DNA of 64,000 nucleotides. Source: Lonicera japonica (Eukaryota; Streptophyta; Magnoliopsida; Dipsacales; Caprifoliaceae). Positions 36,886 to 46,825 of this stretch are shown here, piece by piece. The notes below the pieces were generated by a model, which saw only the letters and a program-made list of their open reading frames with translations, searched no databases and was not told the origin of the DNA. The stretch's first letter is position 1. Every line of letters starts with the position of its first letter. The stretch lies in the NCBI GenBank assembly GCA_021464415.1, contig CM038465.1, positions 22,289,839 through 22,353,838 of the forward strand, given 5' to 3'. A program made the translations under genes and the position numbers.

Positions 36886-37830
36886 GTTGGATGTGAGAAA
36901 AATGGATATGTTATATTTATGAATGATACTATCTTATAATCATACTTATGGGTGACACTATTTTATCAATATACTTATGAATAATATTATTATCTTACTT
37001 ATATCTAGATGATCCATACTTTATCGTATTTAAAAGGATAGGATCGTACTTGGGTGCATTGCATACAAAATGGTTTACATTGCATTAATATCTATGAATC
37101 TATACTTATCCATAAAGAGTTATAGAAATGGAATATATATATATATAAATATATGCATGATAGAGACAAAACTATTTTCATCATGATGCATTGTTTTAAA
37201 GTGTGGTTTCTATCTAAGAACCTTATAGTTCCCACTGAGCCCGTATTTGGCTCACTCCCATTTTTCAAACCAGTTTTGCAGGTACTTCCTTGAGGCAGCA
37301 CGAGTACGTGATTAGAAACCTCTTATGACCTGAGACTACATGCAGTTGTCCGTAGATGACTTAACTTATATATATAATAATTTGTATAATTTGTGTAACT
37401 TCATTGTATCCAGGTTTATTCATAAGAGATGTAAAGCTTTTTAAATAATTGATTGAGACCTTGTTGGAGGAATTGTTTGATGATTTATGACTTTAAAAGT
37501 GTGGAGTTATGTCTATTGTTAAACTTTCCTTTATGATTTAAAGGTTAGATTTATTGAACTTACGAACTCCACATGTCGAAATTTTTCAGAAAAATGAGGC
37601 TTTGCATGATAAATTATACTATATAAGTTTTAAATTATGAATTTCGAACCCGCCGTCGAGTACGGCACCGTGATCAACCGGATCCCTGAGGTCTAAACCT
37701 CATAACGAGATTCGGGGCGTCACACATTATGGGTTCACTTATATCTTTTTTTGTACGGATTGGGGGACGAGTAGTCCCATTTCTATTATTGCATTAGCTA
37801 TGCAATTCTTCAGGCCACGAAGAGTATTTT

Positions 37831-37911
37831 TGTAACACCCCGTATCTCCATTTATCGGGAATCACGATGCAAGTCGTGTGTAAGGAAAAAGTGTACTTCG
37901 GATAACCATAT
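37831..37911 (+). repeat. LTR stub (TGTAACACCCCG...)
   Basis: A typical long-LTR beginning, TGTAACACCCCGTATCTCC, is cut after 81 bases by the next LTR start at 37912. The preceding 37725-37830 is unassigned flanking DNA. Confidence 0.55.
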
Positions 37912-38209
37912 TGTGACATCCCGCTTAATTATCTTTTGCAAATTACAATTCATATCGCGTATAAGGTAGAACCGGGCTCCAAATAGCCAAACTGGGTTCT
38001 GAAACGGTTTGCATTGTTCGAAAACTTCCAACAAGTCATATTAATGTGTTTAAGTGTGTTATAATGACCATAAGTCATTTCATGTTGCTCGAGCAAAAAT
38101 CGGCTCGAAAATCATAAGTTTGGTCTTACGCGATTTCTTTGTTTCGGGCTAACTTTGGAACTCCATAACTTCTTCATCATAGCCCTCTACAACTTTCGTG
38201 TTTTGGCCG
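37912..38209 (+). repeat. LTR stub of the LARD family, cut by Copia-2
   Basis: It starts TGTGACATCCCGCTTAAT and follows the first 300 bases of the LARD LTR (50343 onward): 'cgcgtataaggc(t)agaa', 'ggttctg', 'cctccaacaagtcatattaat', 'gtgttataatgaccataagt'. It ends at TTTTGGCCG, where Copia-2 begins. The rest would lie beyond the right edge of the window if Copia-2 is a simple insertion; the expected TSD is GGCCG. Confidence 0.75.
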
Positions 38210-39630
38210 TGATGGAGACATAAATACAGGATCATTTGATATTGCGTATAGATTGAACAAAAAACTTTTGCTAAAACCCTATAAGAATAAAGGGATTTTA
38301 CCTTTGTGGATCATGTAGAGGATCCATATGAGGATACTAGGGTTTGAAAGTATCAAATTGCGATTTGGTCAGATATTTTAATTCTCGTTGAGCTGTAAAA
38401 ATTAATTGTTTTTGCCACCAAAATGACTTCAGATCATCCTGATTTTATGCGTAATATTTGTAACTTTGCGTTCCGAACGACATATCCAAAAATCAGCCCG
38501 ATCCAACGGTGCGATAAAAAGTTACGATTAATTTATGATTGCAGGGCTGAAAACCTAAAGATTTTCTATCGTATTCCTACTGCCATCAAATCTTGCACCG
38601 AGTGTGGGCTACAGTATCACCAAGATTTTCTCCTCTCTCAATAGAACAAACCCTAACTCATGAGAATTATTGTTATCATAAGAAGAGACAAGGCCGGCGT
38701 ATATATAAGGCTACGATAGGGACCTTAAGGAGAAATAAGTGTTTAGGCTTCCTATGGAATATTGCAATCCTAATTCCACTATGAATTAGTTCCTTCCATA
38801 AATTATAATTCGCACCACTAAAGAATTATAATTGCACTCCCGTCCTTATCTCAAAATTTTATTTCGAACTCCTTGTTATTAAATACTTATTATTCTCCCC
38901 ACTTAAGATTATATTTAAATGACTTCTTAATCCTGACAATTATAATTCGAACTCCTGACAATTATATTTAAATGACTTCTTAATCCTTGAGCCTACCACT
39001 TAACTTATTTGACATGTCGGATTAACATAATTCACCTGCAGGGTTTGACATGATCAAAACTTCTAAGCTTGTCAAGGGGCTATCATCAATTCCTATACCG
39101 CGACGAGAATTCCGTCAATAATTAATATTCATTATACATATAGTGTCGTCATCCAATTCACGAAGGTTATTGATCCATAAATGAATCTCACTCTTAATGA
39201 GTCAAAACAACCACGGGATTTTAAATTGTTTTATATAGTCAGTATAAAAACAATTAACCCAAACTGGTCCTATTCAATACACACAAAGTGTACTAGCACA
39301 ACGAGTTAAAGCTATACCGTTTCCTGTAGTTAAGATAAACTACTAAAACTCGTGCTACAATCCTACCAATGACTGTCCAATTACATCTAAGACTGTGAAT
39401 CATTAAACTTATATTCCACAAGAACCGATGATATGATCTTCTATGTGTAAGTTATACTCTACACACCAAATCATCTACTATATGGAATAAAAGATACATA
39501 TGCACAATATTTAAATAAATAATATAATGCAACCATTACCCATAAAGAATCTCATTAAAATAGCAAAACCAGGTTGATAACATATCCAAACCAACAACAA
39601 AATTATGGCTTTTAGTATATCACTCTAACA
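38210..39630 (-). repeat. Copia-2 3' LTR (1421 bp)
   Basis: On minus it starts TGTTAGAGTGATATAC (39630) and ends TTTATGTCTCCATCA (38210). The purine tract AGTGGGAGAT (minus, 39640-39631) precedes it. A TATA-like TATATATA lies at about 38700-38708. An internal duplication of 'atttaaatgacttcttaatcc' occurs at 38914-38935 and 38968-38990. Confidence 0.92.
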
Positions 39631-39689
39631 ATCTCCCACTTAGACTCAAAGCCATGCAGCTATGCATCTCACTCATATTCCCTCAACGT

Positions 39690-40633
39690 GAACATGCGTT
39701 TTTCCTTCTTATGAATCCTCGGCTCATTCGAGTTCGTAACCGTTTAACTATTTATCAAAATAAAGTGAAATAGCTTATAACACTAAAGGTGCCACATCTA
39801 GATTCATATGAAAGTTCCTTAGCGAAACCGCCTCCTTAGCTGCTTCTAAAGCAGCCATATATTGAGCTTTCATGGTGGAGTCAGCAATACATGACTGCTT
39901 GATACTCCTCCAACCAATGACTCCACCTATTAGAGTAAACACATAACCGAAGTTGACTTTCTGGAATCCTAACTTCTGACTAAAAATCCTTGTCTGTGTA
40001 TCCAACAGGTACTAGACTGTTTGCCTGGTAAACAAACATAAAATCTTGAGTCCTTTTAAGGTACTTAAGTACATGTTTTACCGCAGTCCAGTGTTCTTTC
40101 CCTAAATTAGACTGATATCTGCTAACCATACCAATGGTAAATCAAATGTCTGGTCTAGTACACAATATAGCATACATGAGGCTTCCCACTGCCGAAGCAT
40201 AAGGAACTCCCCTCATCCTCTCTATCTCATCATGTGTCTTATGACATTGATCTTGGATAGAGTGATTCCATACCTAAAAAGGGAGAAACCCTTTCTTGGA
40301 ATCTTGTATACTAACTCTGGCAAGAATTGTATCACCGTAAGTACTTTGGATAAGCCCAACATCCTATTTTTCCAGTCTCGCATAAGCTTAATACCAAGGA
40401 TGTGGCTGGCTTCTCCTAAGCCATTCATATCGAACTGATTTGTTTAACCATACCCTCACTGAAGATAATATTCACATATCGCTTAAAGCAAGTAAGATAT
40501 TTCCGCAGACAATACCTAGAATACCACAGCGTTTCGGCTGCACCTTTTGTACACACAAAACTTAATCGAACATTGATAAAAATCAAAATATTTAATTGTA
40601 TGGTCAAAAAATATGTTCCAAGATCTAGACACT
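39690..40633 (-). pseudogene. Copia-2 RNase H and C-terminal RT
   Basis: The RNase H part is readable at 40005-39775 (GWRSIKQSCIADSTMKAQYM, AAKEAVSLRNFHMNLD). The Glu of the EAEY motif has become Gln (KAQY), so the enzyme would be inactive. Upstream on minus, MNGLGEASHILGIKLMRDWK (40428-) is the RT connection region. The region shows several stops and frameshifts. Compared with Copia-1 the last ~85 bases before the purine tract are deleted. The frame is cut at 40633 by the LARD. Confidence 0.82.
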
Positions 40634-42321
40634 TGTGACATCCGGTTTAATCATCTCTCGCAAATCACGGCCTAAGTCGCGTATAAGGCAGAATCGGGCT
40701 CCAGATGGCCAAATTGGGTTCTGGAAAGGTTGGAATGGTTTGGAAACCTCCAATAAGTCATATTAATATATTTAAGTGTGTTATAATGACCATAAGTTGT
40801 TTCGGATGGCTCGGACGGAAATTGGTCCGAAAATCACAAGTTTCGATCCTATGCGATTAATAATTTTTAGCCGACTTTGGAAGACCATAACTTCTTCATC
40901 CAAACTCCAAATGAGTCCCTATTTTTGGCCACGTCTTCATCTCAATGCTCTCTACAACTTTCATGTTTTGGCTGAGACCCAATTCCAACTCCTTGATGTC
41001 CAAAGGTGGGTGCGAAGTCGAGCTGTTGACCAAAAGCTGAATGGGGCACCTTCATGCCTAGGGAGTTGGCTCCATGGAAAGGAAGGAGTCGGCTACATGG
41101 TGCTTGTGACGCCCCGAAATCTCGTTTAGAGGATTATGCCTCCGGGACCTGGTTAGCCACGGAGTCGTACTCGACGACGGGTATGAAGTAATAAAGTTTA
41201 AGACTTTATACCAAAAACATGTTCAAGTAGTAAAGTCATTTTATAAGAAAATCCGACATGTGGAGTTTATTCATATCGTAAACCAAAAATCTGTCATAAT
41301 ATATAAATAAATCCATTTACAATCATTACTCCACATTTATGTAAAAGTGTATGTACAATGCCTCTATCGAGGTCTCAATCACATAGAAATTATACAATAG
41401 ACAATAAATTAAGGTATATAATACAAGTCTCTTCCTACAGACTTTGGTAACCGACCATCAGAGCTAACTAGGATCTGTAAGCGTACCGTCCCTGAGAAAC
41501 ACCTGCAAAACTATTTGGAAAATGGGAGTGAGCCAAACGGGCTCAGTGGGAACTATAAGGTTTCTATATAAGAAAATAGGTTAGAAAAACATGCATGCCA
41601 TGCAATGCAATATAATGAATGTAAGGTTGGTTTATAAGCTGCTTCTGTGTAATAAATATCCTCTATATATATTATACATTCCTTTTTGTATGCACAAGTG
41701 TAAATATATAAGCCTACATTAGTGAAGCAGCCAATGCATGAAAAATATTTCATGAAATGCATATAGATGCCATCCCAATCCCCAAATCATACTAAAATAG
41801 ATAGAACATAGGTTTATCGGGCTTTTCTGTATTTTGTGTAAAAACCTGTATCTCCAAGATACAGATATATATTTATAAAACTGTAAGTATGAAACAGTAA
41901 TAATCTATAGCCCGAATCTGTATAAAAGATGCCACGACACCGCGACCAGATCTATCGTCATGTCACGTCATATGGAAACTCACGTCTAGGATTTTCATAC
42001 ATCTACTGTGCACAGAGATAGCCGGCACTCGGTTTCTTCTGCCCAAGGCAGGGACCACCTACCAGGTTCACCTAGACGCTACCTCACGCAGCCACACAGG
42101 CATGCGCTACCTCACGCCGCCATAATGGCACACGCTACAATAATCCTCACGTAGCCACTATGGCTAGACGCTAACGGTAATCACCAATCTATCTGGTACG
42201 AACGGCGTGGCTAACCGATATAGAAATCCAAGAAAATCCCAAATACAAATTATATATCATGTTAAAGTACCATATAATTCATTTATCAACTGTGTACAAG
42301 CAATAAGGATATGTATATATA

Positions 42322-43226
42322 CTAGGGTATACCCGTGCCGTCCGGCACGATAAAAAGAATAAAAAATAATAATTAGATAAAATATAATTACGTGAAAAAT
42401 GTGAGGATTGAAGATGTGTATGACTGTATATTACTTATGATTGAAGATGTGTATGATTTGTCTTACTTGTCCAATTAGACCTGAAATCGCATCGACCGTT
42501 TTATAATGTAATTATGTTATGAGTGTATTTAAAAGAGAAAAAAAATATTATATTCGAGGCAGATCGCCCTAAAATTGCTTCGATCCTTTTATATTGTAAT
42601 GGTGTTATTAGTATATTTAAAAGAAAAAATATTATATTTGAGGTAAGTTAGGCACTAATATAAAAAAAATTCACCCCATATTCGAGGTAGGTTGGACACT
42701 TATTTTTAATTTTATTTCAGTATCTTTTATTCATTGTGTAATATTTTCAATAACTAATGGATTTGTAAATTTGATGAGAGAGAAATGTATATTTTCAATA
42801 ACTATTATATTTGTAATGTTTTATAAGTTTTATATGCCATTATATTTGTAGTGTTTTATAACTTTTTCTTGATTTTTTTTGTACATAATTTAATAGTCAC
42901 AATGGATCTTGTTTTGTAGATGTTGATGAACATATTTCAAATATATAAATTTTATTAAAGTTGAATTTGTAAATTTAAAGTTATGGCATTTAAAAGTTTT
43001 TTAAAAATTTGATGAAAGAGAAATGTTGTAGAAAAGTAGAGAGATGTAAGAGTTATATTTGTGTATATGTTTAGTGTGTGAGTAAATGTTAAGTTGATTT
43101 GACATCTTGTTGTGAGGTATAAAAATGATCTAATGGTTTAAAAGTGTTAACACTATTACAAATTAGTATGAGACGTTGGATTAGTTTATTATTTTATTAC
43201 AAAAAATCCTTGTTTTATAATATAGA
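42322..43226 (-). mobile_element. Non-autonomous Helitron (905 bp)
   Basis: On minus it starts TCTATATTATAAAACAAGG after an A (43227 is T on plus) and ends with the hairpin CGTGCC-gga(c)-GGCACG followed by GGTATACCCTAG, with T next (42321 is A on plus). The 3' tail GTATACCCTAG is the same as in the Helitron at 32216-34535, and blocks such as 'caagatgtcaaat', 'aacaagatccat', 'gactattaaattatg' on minus are shared, so they belong to one family. It has a single 5' unit and no coding capacity. Confidence 0.88.
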
Positions 43227-44201
43227 TACATAGGACTAGGATGTTTCCAAAGATATTCATACGCATGCATATGTATCTGAAAACTATGGTGGTATCCTCA
43301 CTGTGCATAAATATGTTAGCCAAGTCCGTCAATTGATAGTTTAAAGATAGAAACACTAGAAATTGGAAGGTATAGTGGGATCGCCACCACCTGGCACTAG
43401 GTAAATGAAATCAGAGTTTATATAGCATATAAATCCCATATAACCCATTCCTAAGGTAAAAATACCTTTTACATTCCAAAATAGGCATATCCACTGCCCA
43501 ACATATTAACGGACTGGCTAAGTAATTAATAATCTCATAAAGATGGTCCAATAGCTCAAACACAACGCGAATACCACCCATATATGAAATCATATCCTAA
43601 AAATACTTTTAAGTTCAAGTATACACTCATATGTATGCGTATAGTATCTTTTGGTTCACCCTAGTACCCGTACGTAAGGGTTTCGTATGAATCTTACCAG
43701 AAATAGCATAGAAATTGGGGTTTCTTGTCAAGACAGTAATTTATAATCATAATATGTTAAACTCAATCAATTAAATCGGATAAATTACCCCATAAGCCCC
43801 ATGAGTATATTTTTTGAGTAGAAACCCTAGGTTATGATAGGTTTGGTATATAATTGATACAATAGGTTGAAAAAGAAGTTAAAATACTAGTGTTCCCAGC
43901 TCAGGAGGGTCAATCCCTCGAAGTATTGCAGAAGAATCTAGCTGGAACCGCGCCTATGCGAAAACCCCCAAATCTCTCCTAAAAACCCTAGAAATGGTGG
44001 AGGAGTGTGGAGAAGATGATGAAGATGATGATGGTGATGTTTTGTTTGGTGTGAGTTTGTGTGATGAAGGTGTGTAGATGAAAGCACCTTGAATCCTCTC
44101 AAAATCTCCTCTCAACTCTCTCTCTAAGAGCTCTCCATTGGTGGTGTCAAATGAGGAAGAAAGGAGGAGAAGAAATATATAAAAAACCTGTCCAGCACGA
44201 T

Positions 44202-44286
44202 GTAGTTGACTCCCTATTACTCATGGAGTCGACTCCCTACTGTTCATGATGGAGTCGACTCTCCTTACTTCCATGGAGTCGACTCC
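44202..44286. repeat. Palindrome array GGAGTCGACTCC in the nested solo LTR
   Basis: Perfect copies lie at 44225-44236 and 44275-44286, a one-mismatch copy at 44251-44262, and a partial copy at about 44203-44213, about 25 bp apart, just beside a TATA-like run at 44174-44182 on the opposite strand. Confidence 0.9.
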
Positions 44287-46813
44287 CTAGCTTAATTTTC
44301 TGCCTCCTTCAGTTTTTGGTCAACAGCTCGACTTAGCACCCACTTTTGGGCATCAAGGAGATGGAATTGGGTCTCGGCCAAAACATGAAAGTTGTAGAGG
44401 ACATTAAGATGAATATGTGTACGAAAACAGGGACTCATTTGGAGTTCGGATGAAGAAGTTATGGTCTTCCAAAGTCGGGTAAAAATTATTAATCGCGTAG
44501 GATCGAAACTTGGGATCTACGAGCCAATTTTTTACTCGATCCATCCGAAATGACTTGTGGTCATTATAACACACTTAAATATACTAATACAACTTATTTA
44601 AGGCCTTGGAGTCACAACGTCCCCCTTCGGAACACAATTTCATCTCCCGAGGCTCGAGTTTGACTAAATTCGATTAAGGAACTCGATACGCGTGGAACGA
44701 AGAAACGGTTTGTTATAGTGCTGGCGAGATTTTTTATATATTCCTTCTTCTTCTTTCTTCCTCATCTCACCCCCACCAATGGAGAGCCTTTAGAGAGAAA
44801 AATAAGGGCAAAATTGGGGGGATGTGCTTCCTCCCCCTCATCTAAACCACATCATCACCGTCATCTTCATCATCAATTTCATCTTCTTCCTACTCATGAA
44901 TCTATGGCTAGGGTTTTCAAGAAAAATTGGGGGTTTTCGTATCCGTGCTTTTCCAGCTCGATTCTTCCGCAGTTCTTCGAGCGATTAACCCTCAATAGGT
45001 GGTAACAATTGTATTTAAACTTCTTTTCAAGTGATTGTAACATATTTACACCAAATCAAGTAAAACCTAGGTTTTCTACTCAAAGTTGCATATGCATGGG
45101 GCTTGGGTCAATTTCTTTGGATATTTTTGATAGATTTGCATCATATATGACATCAATAACTATTTTAGACAAAAAGCCCTAATTTGATATGAATTATGAG
45201 AAAGTTTCACATATGACCTTCAAGTACGTATACAATTATATACGCTAAGATTTGATACGCTTATGTATGATGTCATATATGGGATTTAAAGTATATTTTG
45301 GACAAAGCTACATATATTGGTGGTATTGTTGCTGTGTTTTAAGTCATGAGCTATATTTATGAGATTTTCTACTTACCTAGCCAGTCTGTAAGTATGCTGG
45401 TCAAATACATAAATATGTTTTGAATAAATGAAGTCTTTATATCATTATGGGAGGCTATTTGGGAACTCATACATATTGTTTGATTGTATTAGACTTGGCT
45501 TGGGGGCAAATTGATGAAAACATATGAAACCTCCCAAACTGATGATTTTCTGGTTTCCTTTACTAACAAACGGACTTGGCGGTTCTTGTTTAATCTTAAC
45601 AACAACACCACTACGTGTTTTGCAATATGTATATGTACACATATCTAGAATGGATACATATATACGAATACATATGAATGTATGTATATTCATATCTCCA
45701 TCTGTTAGATTCTATATTCTTATGATTTCATGGATTTGATGAGTTTATTGTTGTTTGGATATATTATCGGATGGCCACACCATTCGTACTAGATAGATGG
45801 TGATTACCTGGAGCGTATAGCCTTGGTGGCTACGTGAGGATTGTTGTAACGTGCGCCTTTATGGCGGCGTGAGGTAGTGTATGCATGTGTGGCTGCGTGA
45901 GGTATCGTTTAGGTGGACCTAGTAGGTGGTCCCTGCCTTGGGAAGAAGAAACCGAGTTGCCGGCTATCTCTGTGCACAGTAGATGTATGAAAATCCTAGA
46001 CGTGAGTATGATATATGTGATTGATGTGATAGATCTAGTCGCGGTGCTGTGGCATATGCAGTGTGATGATATATATACCTGTATTGCTTTTCTTATACTT
46101 TGGGTTGGGGACATTATATATATACATTACACAAAAGGTTTTCCATGCATTGGCTGCTTCTTAAATGTATTATATATGTATATGTATTTACATTTGTATA
46201 TACACCTTTCTGCCTAGAGATGGCTTATTACAAAGAAGCAGCATACAACTATTTTCAGTACAATACATAGCATGGCATGCATGGTTTCCAACCTATTTTC
46301 TTACACAAACCTTTATAGTTCCCACTAAGCCCTTTTGGCTCACTCCTATTTTCCAAACCAGGTTTTGCAGGTGTTCCCGGGGATGGTACGCTTATGGAGT
46401 CTACTAGCTCTGACAACCTCTGATTACCAAAGTCGTATTGGAAACGACTAGTATTATACTTTTTCTTATATTGATAATAAGTTGCACATCCAGTTGATTG
46501 TTGTACTGTTGAAATATTGTTGTAAAACTATTTTATTTTGTATTGGGACCTCATTGGAGGCTTTGTATATATAATATTTCTTAAATGTGGATTATTTATT
46601 GGAAAACGATTATCTGTACATTTTGAGAGGATTTGGTTTACTACATGAATAAACTCCACATGCCAAATTTCTTAAAAACTTCCGCTGTGTATGGAATTCT
46701 CTTTTTATCTAAGTTATAATTTCTATGTTAAAATCAGTCATCGCGTACGACACTGTGACCAACCGGGTCCCGGAGGAGAAATCCTCTAAACGGGATTTTG
46801 GGGCGTCACAAGT

Positions 46814-46825
46814 TGGTATCAGAGC
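46814..46825 (+). other. LARD primer binding site (initiator tRNA-Met)
   Basis: TGGTATCAGAGC begins three bases after the 5' LTR; it is complementary to the 3' end of plant initiator tRNA-Met. Confidence 0.93.

Larger units (their letters stand above)
25417..37724 (+). repeat. 3' LTR of a chromovirus-like element, split by Gypsy-A and a hAT element
   Basis: It begins TGTAACACCTTA directly after the purine tract and ends GGGGCGTCACA at 37724. The segments are 25417-25599 and 36073-37724; between them lies Gypsy-A with its TSD GGCTA. The joined flanks ('gttgacttagc', 'ggctacataccctggtcc') match, as reverse complement, 9945-9995 of the solo LTR at 8838, which confirms continuity. Compared with that LTR this one lacks about 1.4 kb between 25560 and the subrepeat zone. 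The hAT element at 36330-36885 is a further insertion. No primer site follows 37724, consistent with a 3' LTR. Confidence 0.82.
41105..44717 (-). repeat. Nested solo LTR, TSD GTGCT
   Basis: GTGCT occurs at 41100-41104 and 44718-44722. The left end TGTGACGCCCCG is, on minus, the LTR 3' end; the right end, on minus, reads TATAACAAACCG, with TA in place of the usual TG. Landmarks run opposite to the host LTR (conserved block at 41500-41560, palindrome array 44202-44286, 'taatgaccacaagtcatttc' near 44560 on minus). Without the Helitron it is about 2.7 kb. No interior or second LTR: a solo LTR. Confidence 0.9.
40634..46810 (+). repeat. LARD 5' LTR, split by a solo LTR
   Basis: The two parts 40634-41104 and 44723-46810 align with the uninterrupted 3' LTR 50343-52919, mostly with a few mismatches per 100 bases in stretches checked by eye. 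The end GGGGCGTCACA at 46810 is followed by AG and the primer site. Confidence 0.92.

Noticed and set aside
36563..36886. 107-codon frame on plus
   Set aside because: It spans most of the hAT element including its right inverted repeat and has no transposase motif.
45885..46407. Overlapping frames repeated at 52065-52560
   Set aside because: Both sets fall in the paired LARD LTRs; they are open by chance and rich in TATATA-derived Tyr/Ile.
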